Origin: Donghicola eburneus
GTDB taxonomy: Bacteria; Pseudomonadota; Alphaproteobacteria; Rhodobacterales; Rhodobacteraceae
Reading direction: 5' to 3'
Assembly: GCF_900115865.1 (NCBI RefSeq)
Contig: NZ_FOXY01000008.1
Location: 124,001-188,000, forward strand
DNA: 64,000 nucleotides
Below, one piece after another: positions 44,564-52,881 of the stretch. A model generated the notes under the pieces. The model was not told where the DNA came from. It did no database searches and saw only the letters and a program-made list of their open reading frames with translations. The translations under genes and the position numbers were made by a program. Numbering within the stretch: the first letter of the stretch is position 1; every line of letters begins with the position of its first letter.

Positions 44564-45946
44564 TCAGCCCTCGGCACGTTTGAATGCAGGCGCGGTGAGT
44601 TTCGGGCGCCGGACCATGATGATCGCTGGGTTCTCGACGCCATCTTCGGCCACAGTGCGGGCCAGATCCCCCAAGGTGGTTTTCCAGATTTTTTCGTCAG
44701 AGTGGCTGGCGCGTGTCACAATCTCGACCGTGCAATCGACTGGGGCCCCGTTCCGTACCAAGGTTTCTGCGATCTCGTCTGCGCGGGCGACTGCCATGTA
44801 GAGCGCGAGGGTCGCTCCCTCGTTCAGCATGCGCCCCCAATCAGGGTTCGGCGCGCCGGGACGGCAGGTGCCGGTGGAGAAAACGACATGGTCGGTTTGC
44901 CCACGTTCGGTCAGAGCGCGATTGATCGACGCCGCCGCGGCGCTGGCCGAGGTCACGCCGGGCACGATCTCTACTTCGATACCGGCGGTTTCAGCTGCAG
45001 CCATTTCTTCGGTACTGCGTCCAAAAAGCGAAGGATCGCCGGATTTCAGACGAACCACTTTTTTGCCCTGCTTGGCGCTGGCGACGATGACTTGGTTGAT
45101 TTTGTCCTGCGGCCAGCTGTGCGCGCCAACCTCTTTGCCGACAAAAACGCGTTCGGAATCTCGGCGGGCCAGTTCTAGAACTTCGGGGTCAACCAGACGG
45201 TCATAGTAAATGATGTCGGCTTCTTGCAAACGCGCGACGGCACGCATCGTCAGCAGATCTCGCGCTCCCGGACCAGCACCAACGAGCGCAATGCTCCCCA
45301 CGGTCGGTTCAGGAATGCCGCCAGCCTCGATTTCGGCCTTCAGCATTTGGGCCGCTTCGCGTTCGGCCCCTTGGCGGTGTTTGTCCCAAGCAGGCCCACT
45401 GAAGGTCCGACGCCAGAACTCGCGGCGCGCCTCTTTGGGGACACGAAACGCGACTGCATCACGCAGACGACCCGCCAGCGCGGCGAAGCCGCCAAGGCGC
45501 GGGTCAAGCATGGTCTCAATCTGGGTTTTGATCTGACGACCAAGGACGGGGGCCGTGCCTTCGGTCCCTATGGCGACGACGACCGGATTGCGGTCCACCA
45601 GCGATGGCGTGGTCGCGTCGCACAGGTGCGGTTGGTCAACCACGTTCACCACGACGCCCGCCTCTTTGGCGATGGCGTGGATGCTGGCGTCGATGCCCGG
45701 ACAGCCCGAGCCGATAAAGACCAGAGCAGCGCCGCGGAACAGATCCGGCGTGATGGGGCCATCGTAGTGGCTGGCACGGCCGTCGGCCACCAGCGCGGCC
45801 AGTTCCGGCTCTAGTTCTGGCGCGGCGAGAACGATCTCGGCCTCGGTTTTCAGGATCAGCCGAGATTTCTGGGCGGCTTGCTCGTCTCCGCCCACAATCA
45901 CCACGCGGCGCCCTGCCATCGTCAGGAACATGGGAAAGGATTTCAT
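44564..45946 (-). CDS. cysG: Siroheme synthase (SUMT plus precorrin-2 dehydrogenase/ferrochelatase)
   Basis: The 460-residue trifunctional enzyme has an N-terminal NAD-binding precorrin-2 oxidase/ferrochelatase domain (MKSFPMFLTMAGRRVVIVGG, about 1-210) and a C-terminal uroporphyrinogen-III methyltransferase (VGAGPGARDLLTMRAVARLQ, VRLKSGDPSLFGR, VVPGVTSASAA-type, about 215-455). It makes siroheme for the nitrite reductase NirB encoded upstream. It is the last gene of the nitrate operon, 25 bases after the TrpD2-like gene. Confidence 0.94.
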   Translation of the reverse strand: MKSFPMFLTMAGRRVVIVGGDEQAAQKSRLILKTEAEIVLAAPELEPELAALVADGRASHYDGPITPDLFRGAALVFIGSGCPGIDASIHAIAKEAGVVVNVVDQPHLCDATTPSLVDRNPVVVAIGTEGTAPVLGRQIKTQIETMLDPRLGGFAALAGRLRDAVAFRVPKEARREFWRRTFSGPAWDKHRQGAEREAAQMLKAEIEAGGIPEPTVGSIALVGAGPGARDLLTMRAVARLQEADIIYYDRLVDPEVLELARRDSERVFVGKEVGAHSWPQDKINQVIVASAKQGKKVVRLKSGDPSLFGRSTEEMAAAETAGIEVEIVPGVTSASAAAASINRALTERGQTDHVVFSTGTCRPGAPNPDWGRMLNEGATLALYMAVARADEIAETLVRNGAPVDCTVEIVTRASHSDEKIWKTTLGDLARTVAEDGVENPAIIMVRRPKLTAPAFKRAEG

Positions 45947-45971
45947 GGCGTCACTCCAGTGATCGTAAAAG

Positions 45972-46961
45972 TCAGGCCGTTACAGTTGCCGCGCGTTTTG
46001 CCCACAGGTCTTGTGCCAGTGCAAGACCTTCGCCGTCGGCAGCGGCACCGACTGTTTCCAATGCAACAGCGGCAGTGCCCAACACGATCGCCTCGGCGTA
46101 GGGATCGGCATGGGTGCCTTCCCAGAATTTGGTCAGGTACTCGGCCTCGTGCGGGGTGTCGGTTTCTGACAGGCGCTGATGGACGTCCAGAATTGGTTTC
46201 GCGGTGCTGTTCCACAGTTGACCGTCACGCAACCCGTGCAGAGCGATCGGTTTCGCCGGATTGCGTTCGAATTCGCCGCCGCCGCCCTTCAGGACAGACA
46301 GTTGCGATTGACCAAGCAGGGCAGAGGCTTCGGCTTGGAGGGTCAGATAGGGCGGGTGAAACACGCCCTGTACTTGCGCATCAGCCGTCGCGGGGTTCAT
46401 CACGCGGCAGGTGGTGTTGATGCAGGACCGCAGGCCCAGAACATCGCGCAGTTTCAGCAGCGCCAGCGCCTGAGGTGCAAAGTTTTCCAGCGGTAGATAG
46501 GCGATCTGACCATCGGCCAGCAGGCGGTTCGCATCCGCGTAATCCGCCGCCATGGGGATACCCACAAACGGCAGCGCCGAGCGGACGTCGGCCCCCTCGA
46601 CCTGATAGCTGTTCCAACCGTGCAGCAGCACCGAATGGCCCGCCATCGCGACGATCCGCGCAGATAGCAGGAACCACGGCAACCCGCGGCTGCGGCCCGC
46701 AGCATAGGTCGGCCAGTCTAGCGCAGGATGGGCCCCCTGCCATTTCGGCAGCGTGGCGCGAAACGCACGAACGAACCCCTCGATCTCCTGAGGCTCTTCT
46801 CCCCTGTACCGCATCAGCATCAGCAATCCGCCTACCGCCTCGGGGGCGCATTCGCCGCGCAGGATGATGCCCATGGCCTCCTGCGCTTCTTCGGCGGTCA
46901 GATTGCGACTGCGTCCCGGGCCACGGCCCAAGATGCGGACGAAAGGAGCAAGTTGGTTCAT
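45972..46961 (-). CDS. TrpD2/YbiB-like anthranilate phosphoribosyltransferase-fold protein
   Basis: A 329-residue member of the glycosyltransferase family 3 fold. The N-terminal helical domain (EEAQEAMGIILRGECAPEAV) resembles TrpD, but the phosphoribosyl pyrophosphate site is altered, as in the YbiB/TrpD2 group, where nucleic-acid binding has been reported. It overlaps nasA by four bases and precedes cysG, so it is part of the nitrate operon. Its role in nitrate use is unknown. Confidence 0.8.
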   Translation of the reverse strand: MNQLAPFVRILGRGPGRSRNLTAEEAQEAMGIILRGECAPEAVGGLLMLMRYRGEEPQEIEGFVRAFRATLPKWQGAHPALDWPTYAAGRSRGLPWFLLSARIVAMAGHSVLLHGWNSYQVEGADVRSALPFVGIPMAADYADANRLLADGQIAYLPLENFAPQALALLKLRDVLGLRSCINTTCRVMNPATADAQVQGVFHPPYLTLQAEASALLGQSQLSVLKGGGGEFERNPAKPIALHGLRDGQLWNSTAKPILDVHQRLSETDTPHEAEYLTKFWEGTHADPYAEAIVLGTAAVALETVGAAADGEGLALAQDLWAKRAATVTA

Positions 46962-49636
46962 TCAGCAGCCTCCGGAACGGGACGTTTGGCCAACAATTGT
47001 GCCAGCTCTGGCCGACAAGAGCCACAGCTTGTTCCCGCTCCGAGTGCCTCACCGATTTGAGCGACCGAGGTCAAGCCCTGCTCGGTGATTGCGTTGAGGA
47101 TCGTGTTGATGCCCACATTCAAGCAGGCGCAGACCGTGGCCCCCGGATCGGGTTGGTCGGCCCCGGGCCGCCCCGCCAATAACTCTGGACCAGCCTTGCC
47201 CAATTCCGAAATCACATGGGTGCGAGACAGGGCGACAGGTTCCGGCGCGACGAACAGAACGGCCTGAACGCGGCCTTCTTCCATCAATGCGACGCGGGCG
47301 ATGCCTTTGGTCGGATCGTCGAACACCACGGCTTCGGCGTTGGGCATGCCAAAAAGCTCGCGGGCATAGTCTTCCCAGTCGTCCTTGATTTGCAGGCCAG
47401 CGAGTTCCGCGCGGTAGCCAGAGTTGCTGCGGCCCAAGGCCCAGTAGCTGGCATTTGGCGTGAACTCGTTTGAGCTGGCCGCGAAACCGTACCACGTGGC
47501 GTCGAAACGCTCGGCTGCGGTGACGCTGGCTTTGCTCTCGGGTTGGCCGGAAACAGGGTCAACATGGGCCGTGACCAAGCGGTCGATGCGGCCCGTGGGC
47601 GCGTTCTGGCCGGTCCAGTGAATGGGGGCAAAGATCGATCCGGGCTGTGCACGGTCGGTGATCAGAACGCGCAGGATCGCCTCGCCATTCGGGTTCGACA
47701 GCTGGATCAGGTCTGCATCCGAAACGCCAAGACGTTGAGCATCCATGGGGTGCAGCTCGGCAAACGGTTCGGCAATATGCTGCGTCAGGCGCGCCGATTT
47801 CCCTGTGCGGGTCATCGTATGCCACTGGTCGCGCACCCGTCCGGTGTTCAGGCGGAAGGGCAATTCGGCGGTCGGCTGGGACTGCGGCGCACGGTGGGTC
47901 AGCGGCAGCATCCGGCCCTTGCCCGATGGGGTAAAGAACTTGCCGTCGCCGAACATCCGTCCCGTCGGACCGTTCGAGGTCACGGGCCAGCGCTGGGGCT
48001 TCATCCCGTTGTATTCGGCGTCGCTGATGTCGCGAAGACCAGAGATGTCGAAGTCGCGGCCCATATCTGCGGCCAGCCCCGACAGCGCTGCGTATTCGCG
48101 AAAAATCTCGGCGCCAGTTTCGTAGTCGAACGCTTCGGTGTAGCCCATACGGCGGCCTACGTCGGCGATGATCGCCCAATCGTGACGCGCCAGACCGGGC
48201 GCAGGCAGAACAGCGCGCTGGCGGCTGATGGTGCGGTCAGAGTTCGTGACCGTGCCGTCCTTTTCCCCCCAGCCGGTGGCGGGCAGGACCAGATCAGCCA
48301 GCTTTGCGGTGTCGGTCTGATCGGTCAGATCACTGACCACCACGAAGTCACAGTCGCGGATGGCATTCGCCACGGCGTCGGCTTCGGGCAGGGAAACGGC
48401 GGGGTTGGTGCACATGACCCAGAGCGCCTTGATCTTGCCGTCGGACATGGCGCGGAACATGTCCACGGCCTTGAGGCCCGCCTTTTCCGGCATCCGCGGC
48501 GCGTTCCAGAAGTTCTGGACCACATGACGATGCTCGGCGTTTTCGATGTCCAGGTGGCAGGCCAGCATGTTGGCCAGACCGCCAACTTCGCGACCTCCCA
48601 TTGCGTTGGGCTGACCGGTGACGCTGAACGGGCCCATGCCTTCGCGGCCGATGCGGCCGGTGGCAAGGTGGCAGTTCAGGATCGCGTTCACCTTGTCACT
48701 GCCCGAGGAAGACTGGTTTACGCCTTGGCTGAAAACAGTGACGACTCTCTCGGTCCCGATCCACATGTCGGCAAAGGCCTTGAGGTCCGCAGCGGACAGG
48801 CCCGTGATCGCGGGGTTGTTCGCCATCGCAGATTGAAGCGCATCGTCAAAGCCTTCGACGTTTTGGTCCACAAAGGCTTGATCCACGGCGCCGCGCTCTG
48901 CGATCTCAGCAAGCAAGTAGTTGAATAGGGCCACGTCGGTGCCAGGCTGCAACGCCAGATGCAAATCGCTGAGGTCAGAGGTCGCGGTACGGCGCGGGTC
49001 AACGGTGATCACGCGCATATTCGGGTTTTCGGCCTTAGCCGCAGCGACGCGCTGGTATAGCACAGGGTGGCACCACGCGAGGTTCGAGCCGACCAGAACC
49101 AACAGGTCGCACTGTTCCAGATCCTCGTAGACGCCGGGGACGGTGTCGGTGCCGAAGGCGCGCTTGTGGCCCGCAACGGTGGATGCCATGCACAGGCGCG
49201 AGTTGGTGTCGATGTTGGCCGAGCCGATGAAACCTTTCATCAGCTTGTTGGCCACGTAGTAATCTTCGGTCAGGAGCTGACCCGAGACGTAGAAAGCGAC
49301 AGAGTCGGGGCCATAGCGGTCAATCGCGTCCTGAAATTTACGCGCGACCAGATCCAAGGCATCGTTCCAGCCGACATCCTTGCCATGCAGTTTGGGCTGC
49401 AGCAGACGACCGTCCAGATCGACGGTCTCGCCAAGTGCAGAGCCCTTGGAGCACAGGCGGCCAAGGTTCGCAGGGTGGTTGGGGTCACCCTTGACAGTCA
49501 GGCCACCAGCAGTGTCAGGCGTCGCAAGAACGCCGCAGCCAACGCCGCAATAGGGGCAGGTGGTGCAGACCGTCGCGCCAGCTGCCATCGGGCCGGAACG
49601 GCGGGGAACGGAGTGGGGAAGATCTGCACCATCCAT
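46958..49636 (-). CDS. nasA: Assimilatory nitrate reductase, molybdenum catalytic subunit
   Basis: An 892-residue molybdopterin enzyme. The N-terminal 4Fe-4S ligands are C27, C30, C34 and C62 (CPYCGVGC, LCSKG). Molybdopterin oxidoreductase and dinucleotide-binding domains follow. A C-terminal BFD-like 2Fe-2S domain (CACLNVG ... SCGSC, about 840-885) receives electrons. There is no twin-arginine signal, so it is cytoplasmic and assimilatory. It reduces nitrate to nitrite. No separate NasB/NasC reductase subunit is encoded in the operon. The start overlaps the nirD stop (TAATG). Confidence 0.94.
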   Translation of the reverse strand: MDGADLPHSVPRRSGPMAAGATVCTTCPYCGVGCGVLATPDTAGGLTVKGDPNHPANLGRLCSKGSALGETVDLDGRLLQPKLHGKDVGWNDALDLVARKFQDAIDRYGPDSVAFYVSGQLLTEDYYVANKLMKGFIGSANIDTNSRLCMASTVAGHKRAFGTDTVPGVYEDLEQCDLLVLVGSNLAWCHPVLYQRVAAAKAENPNMRVITVDPRRTATSDLSDLHLALQPGTDVALFNYLLAEIAERGAVDQAFVDQNVEGFDDALQSAMANNPAITGLSAADLKAFADMWIGTERVVTVFSQGVNQSSSGSDKVNAILNCHLATGRIGREGMGPFSVTGQPNAMGGREVGGLANMLACHLDIENAEHRHVVQNFWNAPRMPEKAGLKAVDMFRAMSDGKIKALWVMCTNPAVSLPEADAVANAIRDCDFVVVSDLTDQTDTAKLADLVLPATGWGEKDGTVTNSDRTISRQRAVLPAPGLARHDWAIIADVGRRMGYTEAFDYETGAEIFREYAALSGLAADMGRDFDISGLRDISDAEYNGMKPQRWPVTSNGPTGRMFGDGKFFTPSGKGRMLPLTHRAPQSQPTAELPFRLNTGRVRDQWHTMTRTGKSARLTQHIAEPFAELHPMDAQRLGVSDADLIQLSNPNGEAILRVLITDRAQPGSIFAPIHWTGQNAPTGRIDRLVTAHVDPVSGQPESKASVTAAERFDATWYGFAASSNEFTPNASYWALGRSNSGYRAELAGLQIKDDWEDYARELFGMPNAEAVVFDDPTKGIARVALMEEGRVQAVLFVAPEPVALSRTHVISELGKAGPELLAGRPGADQPDPGATVCACLNVGINTILNAITEQGLTSVAQIGEALGAGTSCGSCRPELAQLLAKRPVPEAAE

Positions 49637-49965
49637 TATGCTGCTACCTTGTTGATTTCGCTCAGGTCCATGAGGACGCGGCCATTTTCGACACGGGTGG
49701 GGTAGGTGGCGATCTGACCTTCGTCAGCGCCCTGCGCCTCACCTGTTTCCAGACTGAACACCCAGTTGTGCAGGGGGCAGGTCACGGACTTGCCGTGGAC
49801 GATGCCCTCGGACAGGGGGCCGCCCTTGTGGGGGCAGCGGTCCGAGGTCGCAAAGACCTCGTCGCCATCCGTGCGGAACACCGCGATACAGCCCGCGTGG
49901 GTTTTCACAATCCGTGCGCCGCGCACGGGGATGTCTTCCAGTGCGGCGATATCGGTCCAGCTCAT
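49636..49965 (-). CDS. nirD: Nitrite reductase (NADH) small subunit
   Basis: A 109-residue Rieske-like protein. CPHKGGPLSEG and CPLHNWVF provide a CxH...CxxH pair, so the 2Fe-2S ligands appear present, unlike enterobacterial NirD, which lacks them. It partners NirB. It overlaps nirB by four bases upstream and nasA downstream. Confidence 0.92.
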   Translation of the reverse strand: MSWTDIAALEDIPVRGARIVKTHAGCIAVFRTDGDEVFATSDRCPHKGGPLSEGIVHGKSVTCPLHNWVFSLETGEAQGADEGQIATYPTRVENGRVLMDLSEINKVAA

Positions 49966-52400
49966 TCTGCAGCCTCCAGGGTGAAATCTGCGATGGGGGC
50001 GAAACGCTCGGCCTTATGGGGCTCTGCCAGATCCGCCCACGGATCCTTGCGGTAGATGGATTGGGACAGTTCGAACCGTTCAGCCAGCGCCTTGCGGTTG
50101 GCTAGATCGTCAACAACTTGTTCCTTGACCCAATCGAGGCCGACTTTGGCGACCCATTTGTAGGCGCGGTCTAGATATTTCGCGTTCTCGCGGTAGATCT
50201 GGACAAAGGCGCAGGTCAGCTCCAGCGCTTCTTCTTCGGTCGGGACCTTGGCAAGGAGTTCGGTTTCCTTCACGTCCATGCCTGCGGCGCCAGCGACGCT
50301 GACCTCGTAGCCCGAGTCGACGCAGATGATACCAACGTCCTTGCAGGTCGCCTCGGCGCAGTTGCGGGGGCAGCCAGAGACACCCAACTTGACCTTGTGT
50401 GGGGTCCAAGAGCCCCAGAGCGCTTTCTCCAGCTTGATCCCCAGACCGGTCGAATCCTGCGTGCCAAAGCGGCAATGGTCCGAGCCGACACAGGTTTTCA
50501 CTGTGCGCAGACCTTTGGAGTATGCATGACCAGAGACCATGCCCGCCTGATTGAGGTCGTACCAAATGCCGGGCAGGTCTTCTTTCTTGATGCCAAGCAG
50601 GTCGATGCGCTGGCCGCCGGTAACCTTGACGGTCTTGGCGTTGTACTTCTCGGCGGCGTCGGCGATGGCGCGCAGCTCGTCAGGGGTGGTGATCCCGCCC
50701 CACATGCGCGGCACAACCGAATAGGTGCCGTCTTTCTGGATGTTCGCGTGGTTGCGTTCGTTCACAAAACGCGACTGCGGGTCGTCCTGATACTCCACCG
50801 GCCAGTCGGCCAGCAGGTAGTAGTTGATCGCCGGGCGGCAGACGTGGCAGCCGTTCACGGTTTTCCACCCTAGTTCCTGCCAGACGGCTTGTTGGGATTG
50901 CAGTTCCTGCGATTTGATCAGGCGGCGGACATCCTCGTGGGACAGGTCGGTACAGCCACATACGGACTGCGACGCGGGCATGACGAAATCATCGCCCAAC
51001 GTGACCGCCAGAACCTGTTCGACCAATCCTGTGCAGGTCCCGCAGGACGCGCTGGCCTTGGTCGTGGCGCGGATGCCCGCCAAGTCTTGGGCCCCCGCAT
51101 TGATTGCGTCAACGATCTGACCTTTACAAATGCCGTTGCAGCCGCAGATTTCTGCGTCAGCCGGTAAGGCTGCAACGGCCGCCATAGGGTCCACAGAGGC
51201 ACCCCCTTGGTAGGCCGGACCAAAGATCAACGTCTCCCGCATATCCGAGATATCTGTGCCGTCTTTCATCATGCCGTAGAACCAGTTGCCGTCGGCAGTG
51301 TCGCCATACATCACGGCGCCGATGATCTTGTCGTCCTTGATCACAACGCGCTTGTAGACGCCGCGGGCAGGGTCGCGGAACACGATGTCCTCGCGGTCGG
51401 TGCCCTCGGCAAAGTCGCCGGCGCTGAACAGATCACAGCCTGTGACTTTCAGCTTGGTCGAAATTTCGCGGGGCTGGAAGGCCGCCTCTTCGCCCATCAG
51501 AGTTTTGGCGACGACCTTGGCTTGGTCATAAAGCGGTGCCACCAGACCAAAGACCGCGCCGTTGTGTTCGACACATTCGCCAAGCGCCAGAACGTCGGGG
51601 TCAGAGGTGATCATCTGGTCATCCACGTGGATGCCGCGACCGACCGCCAGACCTGCCTCGGCAGCCAGCTTGGTGTTGGGGCGGATACCGACCGCCATGA
51701 CCAGCAGATCACAGGGCAGTTCGGTGCCATCGTCCAAGAGTAGTGCGCGGACCTTGCCATCCTCTCCGAGAATCTCCTTGGAGTTCGCCTGACATTTGAC
51801 GGTGATGCCCTTGTCCATGAGCGCGCGGCGCAGCAAGTAGCCCGCAGGCTCGTCCAACTGGCGTTCCATGAGATGGCCCATGATGTGCACCACGGTCACG
51901 TCGATGCCGCGCGCGGCCATGCCTGCAGCAGCCTCGAGGCCCAACAGGCCGCCGCCGATCACGACGACTTTGGACTCTGCGGGCATGTTCATCATGCGCT
52001 CGGTGTCTTCGAGATCGCGGTAGGCGATGACGCCTTCCAGATCGTGACCGGGCATCGGGATGATGAACGGATTAGAGCCAGTCGCGAAAACCAACTTGTC
52101 GTAGCTCACTTCGCTGCCGTCGTCCGCGCGCACGATCTTGGCGGCGCGGTCGATTTCGGTGACGCGTGTGCCGAAATGGGTGTCGACGCCGTGCTGCAGG
52201 TACCAGGCTTCGTCATGGGTGACGATTTCTTGGTAGGTCTTTTCGCCCGACAAAACAGGGCTGAGCATGAGGCGGTTATAATTGCCGCGGGGCTCGGCGT
52301 TGAACAGGGTCACATCCCAGTCCGCACCGGCCTCGAAGAGGTGCTCTAGTGCACGGCCAGAGGCCATACCTGCACCGATCACAACGAGTTTCTGTGTCAT
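49962..52400 (-). CDS. nirB: Nitrite reductase (NADH) large subunit
   Basis: The ATG at 52400 shares a base with the globin stop; a longer reading runs through the globin gene and is rejected. The 812-residue enzyme has an N-terminal FAD/NADH domain (VVIGAGMASGRALEHL), two BFD-like 2Fe-2S domains (CGCNGICKG...CGTC; CGCTDLS...CHVC), and a C-terminal siroheme/4Fe-4S domain with ligands in CVGSDHC and CPRNC. It reduces nitrite to ammonium with NADH in the cytoplasm. Siroheme comes from CysG at the end of the operon. Confidence 0.95.
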   Translation of the reverse strand: MTQKLVVIGAGMASGRALEHLFEAGADWDVTLFNAEPRGNYNRLMLSPVLSGEKTYQEIVTHDEAWYLQHGVDTHFGTRVTEIDRAAKIVRADDGSEVSYDKLVFATGSNPFIIPMPGHDLEGVIAYRDLEDTERMMNMPAESKVVVIGGGLLGLEAAAGMAARGIDVTVVHIMGHLMERQLDEPAGYLLRRALMDKGITVKCQANSKEILGEDGKVRALLLDDGTELPCDLLVMAVGIRPNTKLAAEAGLAVGRGIHVDDQMITSDPDVLALGECVEHNGAVFGLVAPLYDQAKVVAKTLMGEEAAFQPREISTKLKVTGCDLFSAGDFAEGTDREDIVFRDPARGVYKRVVIKDDKIIGAVMYGDTADGNWFYGMMKDGTDISDMRETLIFGPAYQGGASVDPMAAVAALPADAEICGCNGICKGQIVDAINAGAQDLAGIRATTKASASCGTCTGLVEQVLAVTLGDDFVMPASQSVCGCTDLSHEDVRRLIKSQELQSQQAVWQELGWKTVNGCHVCRPAINYYLLADWPVEYQDDPQSRFVNERNHANIQKDGTYSVVPRMWGGITTPDELRAIADAAEKYNAKTVKVTGGQRIDLLGIKKEDLPGIWYDLNQAGMVSGHAYSKGLRTVKTCVGSDHCRFGTQDSTGLGIKLEKALWGSWTPHKVKLGVSGCPRNCAEATCKDVGIICVDSGYEVSVAGAAGMDVKETELLAKVPTEEEALELTCAFVQIYRENAKYLDRAYKWVAKVGLDWVKEQVVDDLANRKALAERFELSQSIYRKDPWADLAEPHKAERFAPIADFTLEAAE

Positions 52401-52879
52401 CACCAAAACTTCCAAAAGGGTTTCTGTCCTGCGTGCCGCGTTGATCTGAAGCTGCGACTGCTGGTGTCTTCGTCGTAGGCGGCCATCTTCATCACCGTGG
52501 CCATGGTGCTGTATGTTTCGTCCCAAGCCATTTCGGCCTCTTGGTGGAAATCCTCTTCCAGAGCGCGGGCGAGGGTGCGCATTAGCGATGCGCCGACCTT
52601 GTCGTAGTCATCGGGTTGCACCCCGTAGGCCACGTGCCGTTTCGCCAGTTCTTCCACCATTGGAATGGTCGTCTCTAGGTCGTTGAGCCCCTTTACCAAG
52701 GCAGACAGGGCGGCCATCAGCTTCTTGCCCTGCTGTTCGGTATCGACCCCCTCGAAATAGGGTCTGACTTCGGGTGCCGATGCGAACAGATCATCGTAGA
52801 AGTGCCGGGCAAAAGCCTCTGACTGGGGCTCGATTTTGGCAAAGGTTTCTTCAACAAGACTGATGGCAAAGGGGGTCAT
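52400..52879 (-). CDS. Single-domain globin in the nitrate operon
   Basis: A 159-residue globin. The CD-corner PYFEG aromatic and a proximal histidine in AKRHVAYGV are visible. The C-terminal tail (about residues 138-159) is basic and ends GQKPFWKFW. It has no reductase domain, unlike flavohaemoglobin. Located between the transporter ATPase and nirB, with a one-base overlap with nirB, it is likely to bind nitric oxide or nitrite-derived radicals formed during nitrate use. The function is inferred from context. Confidence 0.87.
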   Translation of the reverse strand: MTPFAISLVEETFAKIEPQSEAFARHFYDDLFASAPEVRPYFEGVDTEQQGKKLMAALSALVKGLNDLETTIPMVEELAKRHVAYGVQPDDYDKVGASLMRTLARALEEDFHQEAEMAWDETYSTMATVMKMAAYDEDTSSRSFRSTRHAGQKPFWKFW

Positions 52880-52881
52880 TC

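Noticed and set aside
47543-48928. A 461-codon open frame on the plus strand inside nasA
   Set aside because: It lies wholly within nasA on the other strand, and nasA has iron-sulfur ligands and an operon context. The antisense product shows no family features.
52401-52526. N-terminal extension of nirB by 42 codons
   Set aside because: It is out-of-frame reading through the globin gene. The ATG at 52400 gives the FAD-binding start VVIGAGMASGR.
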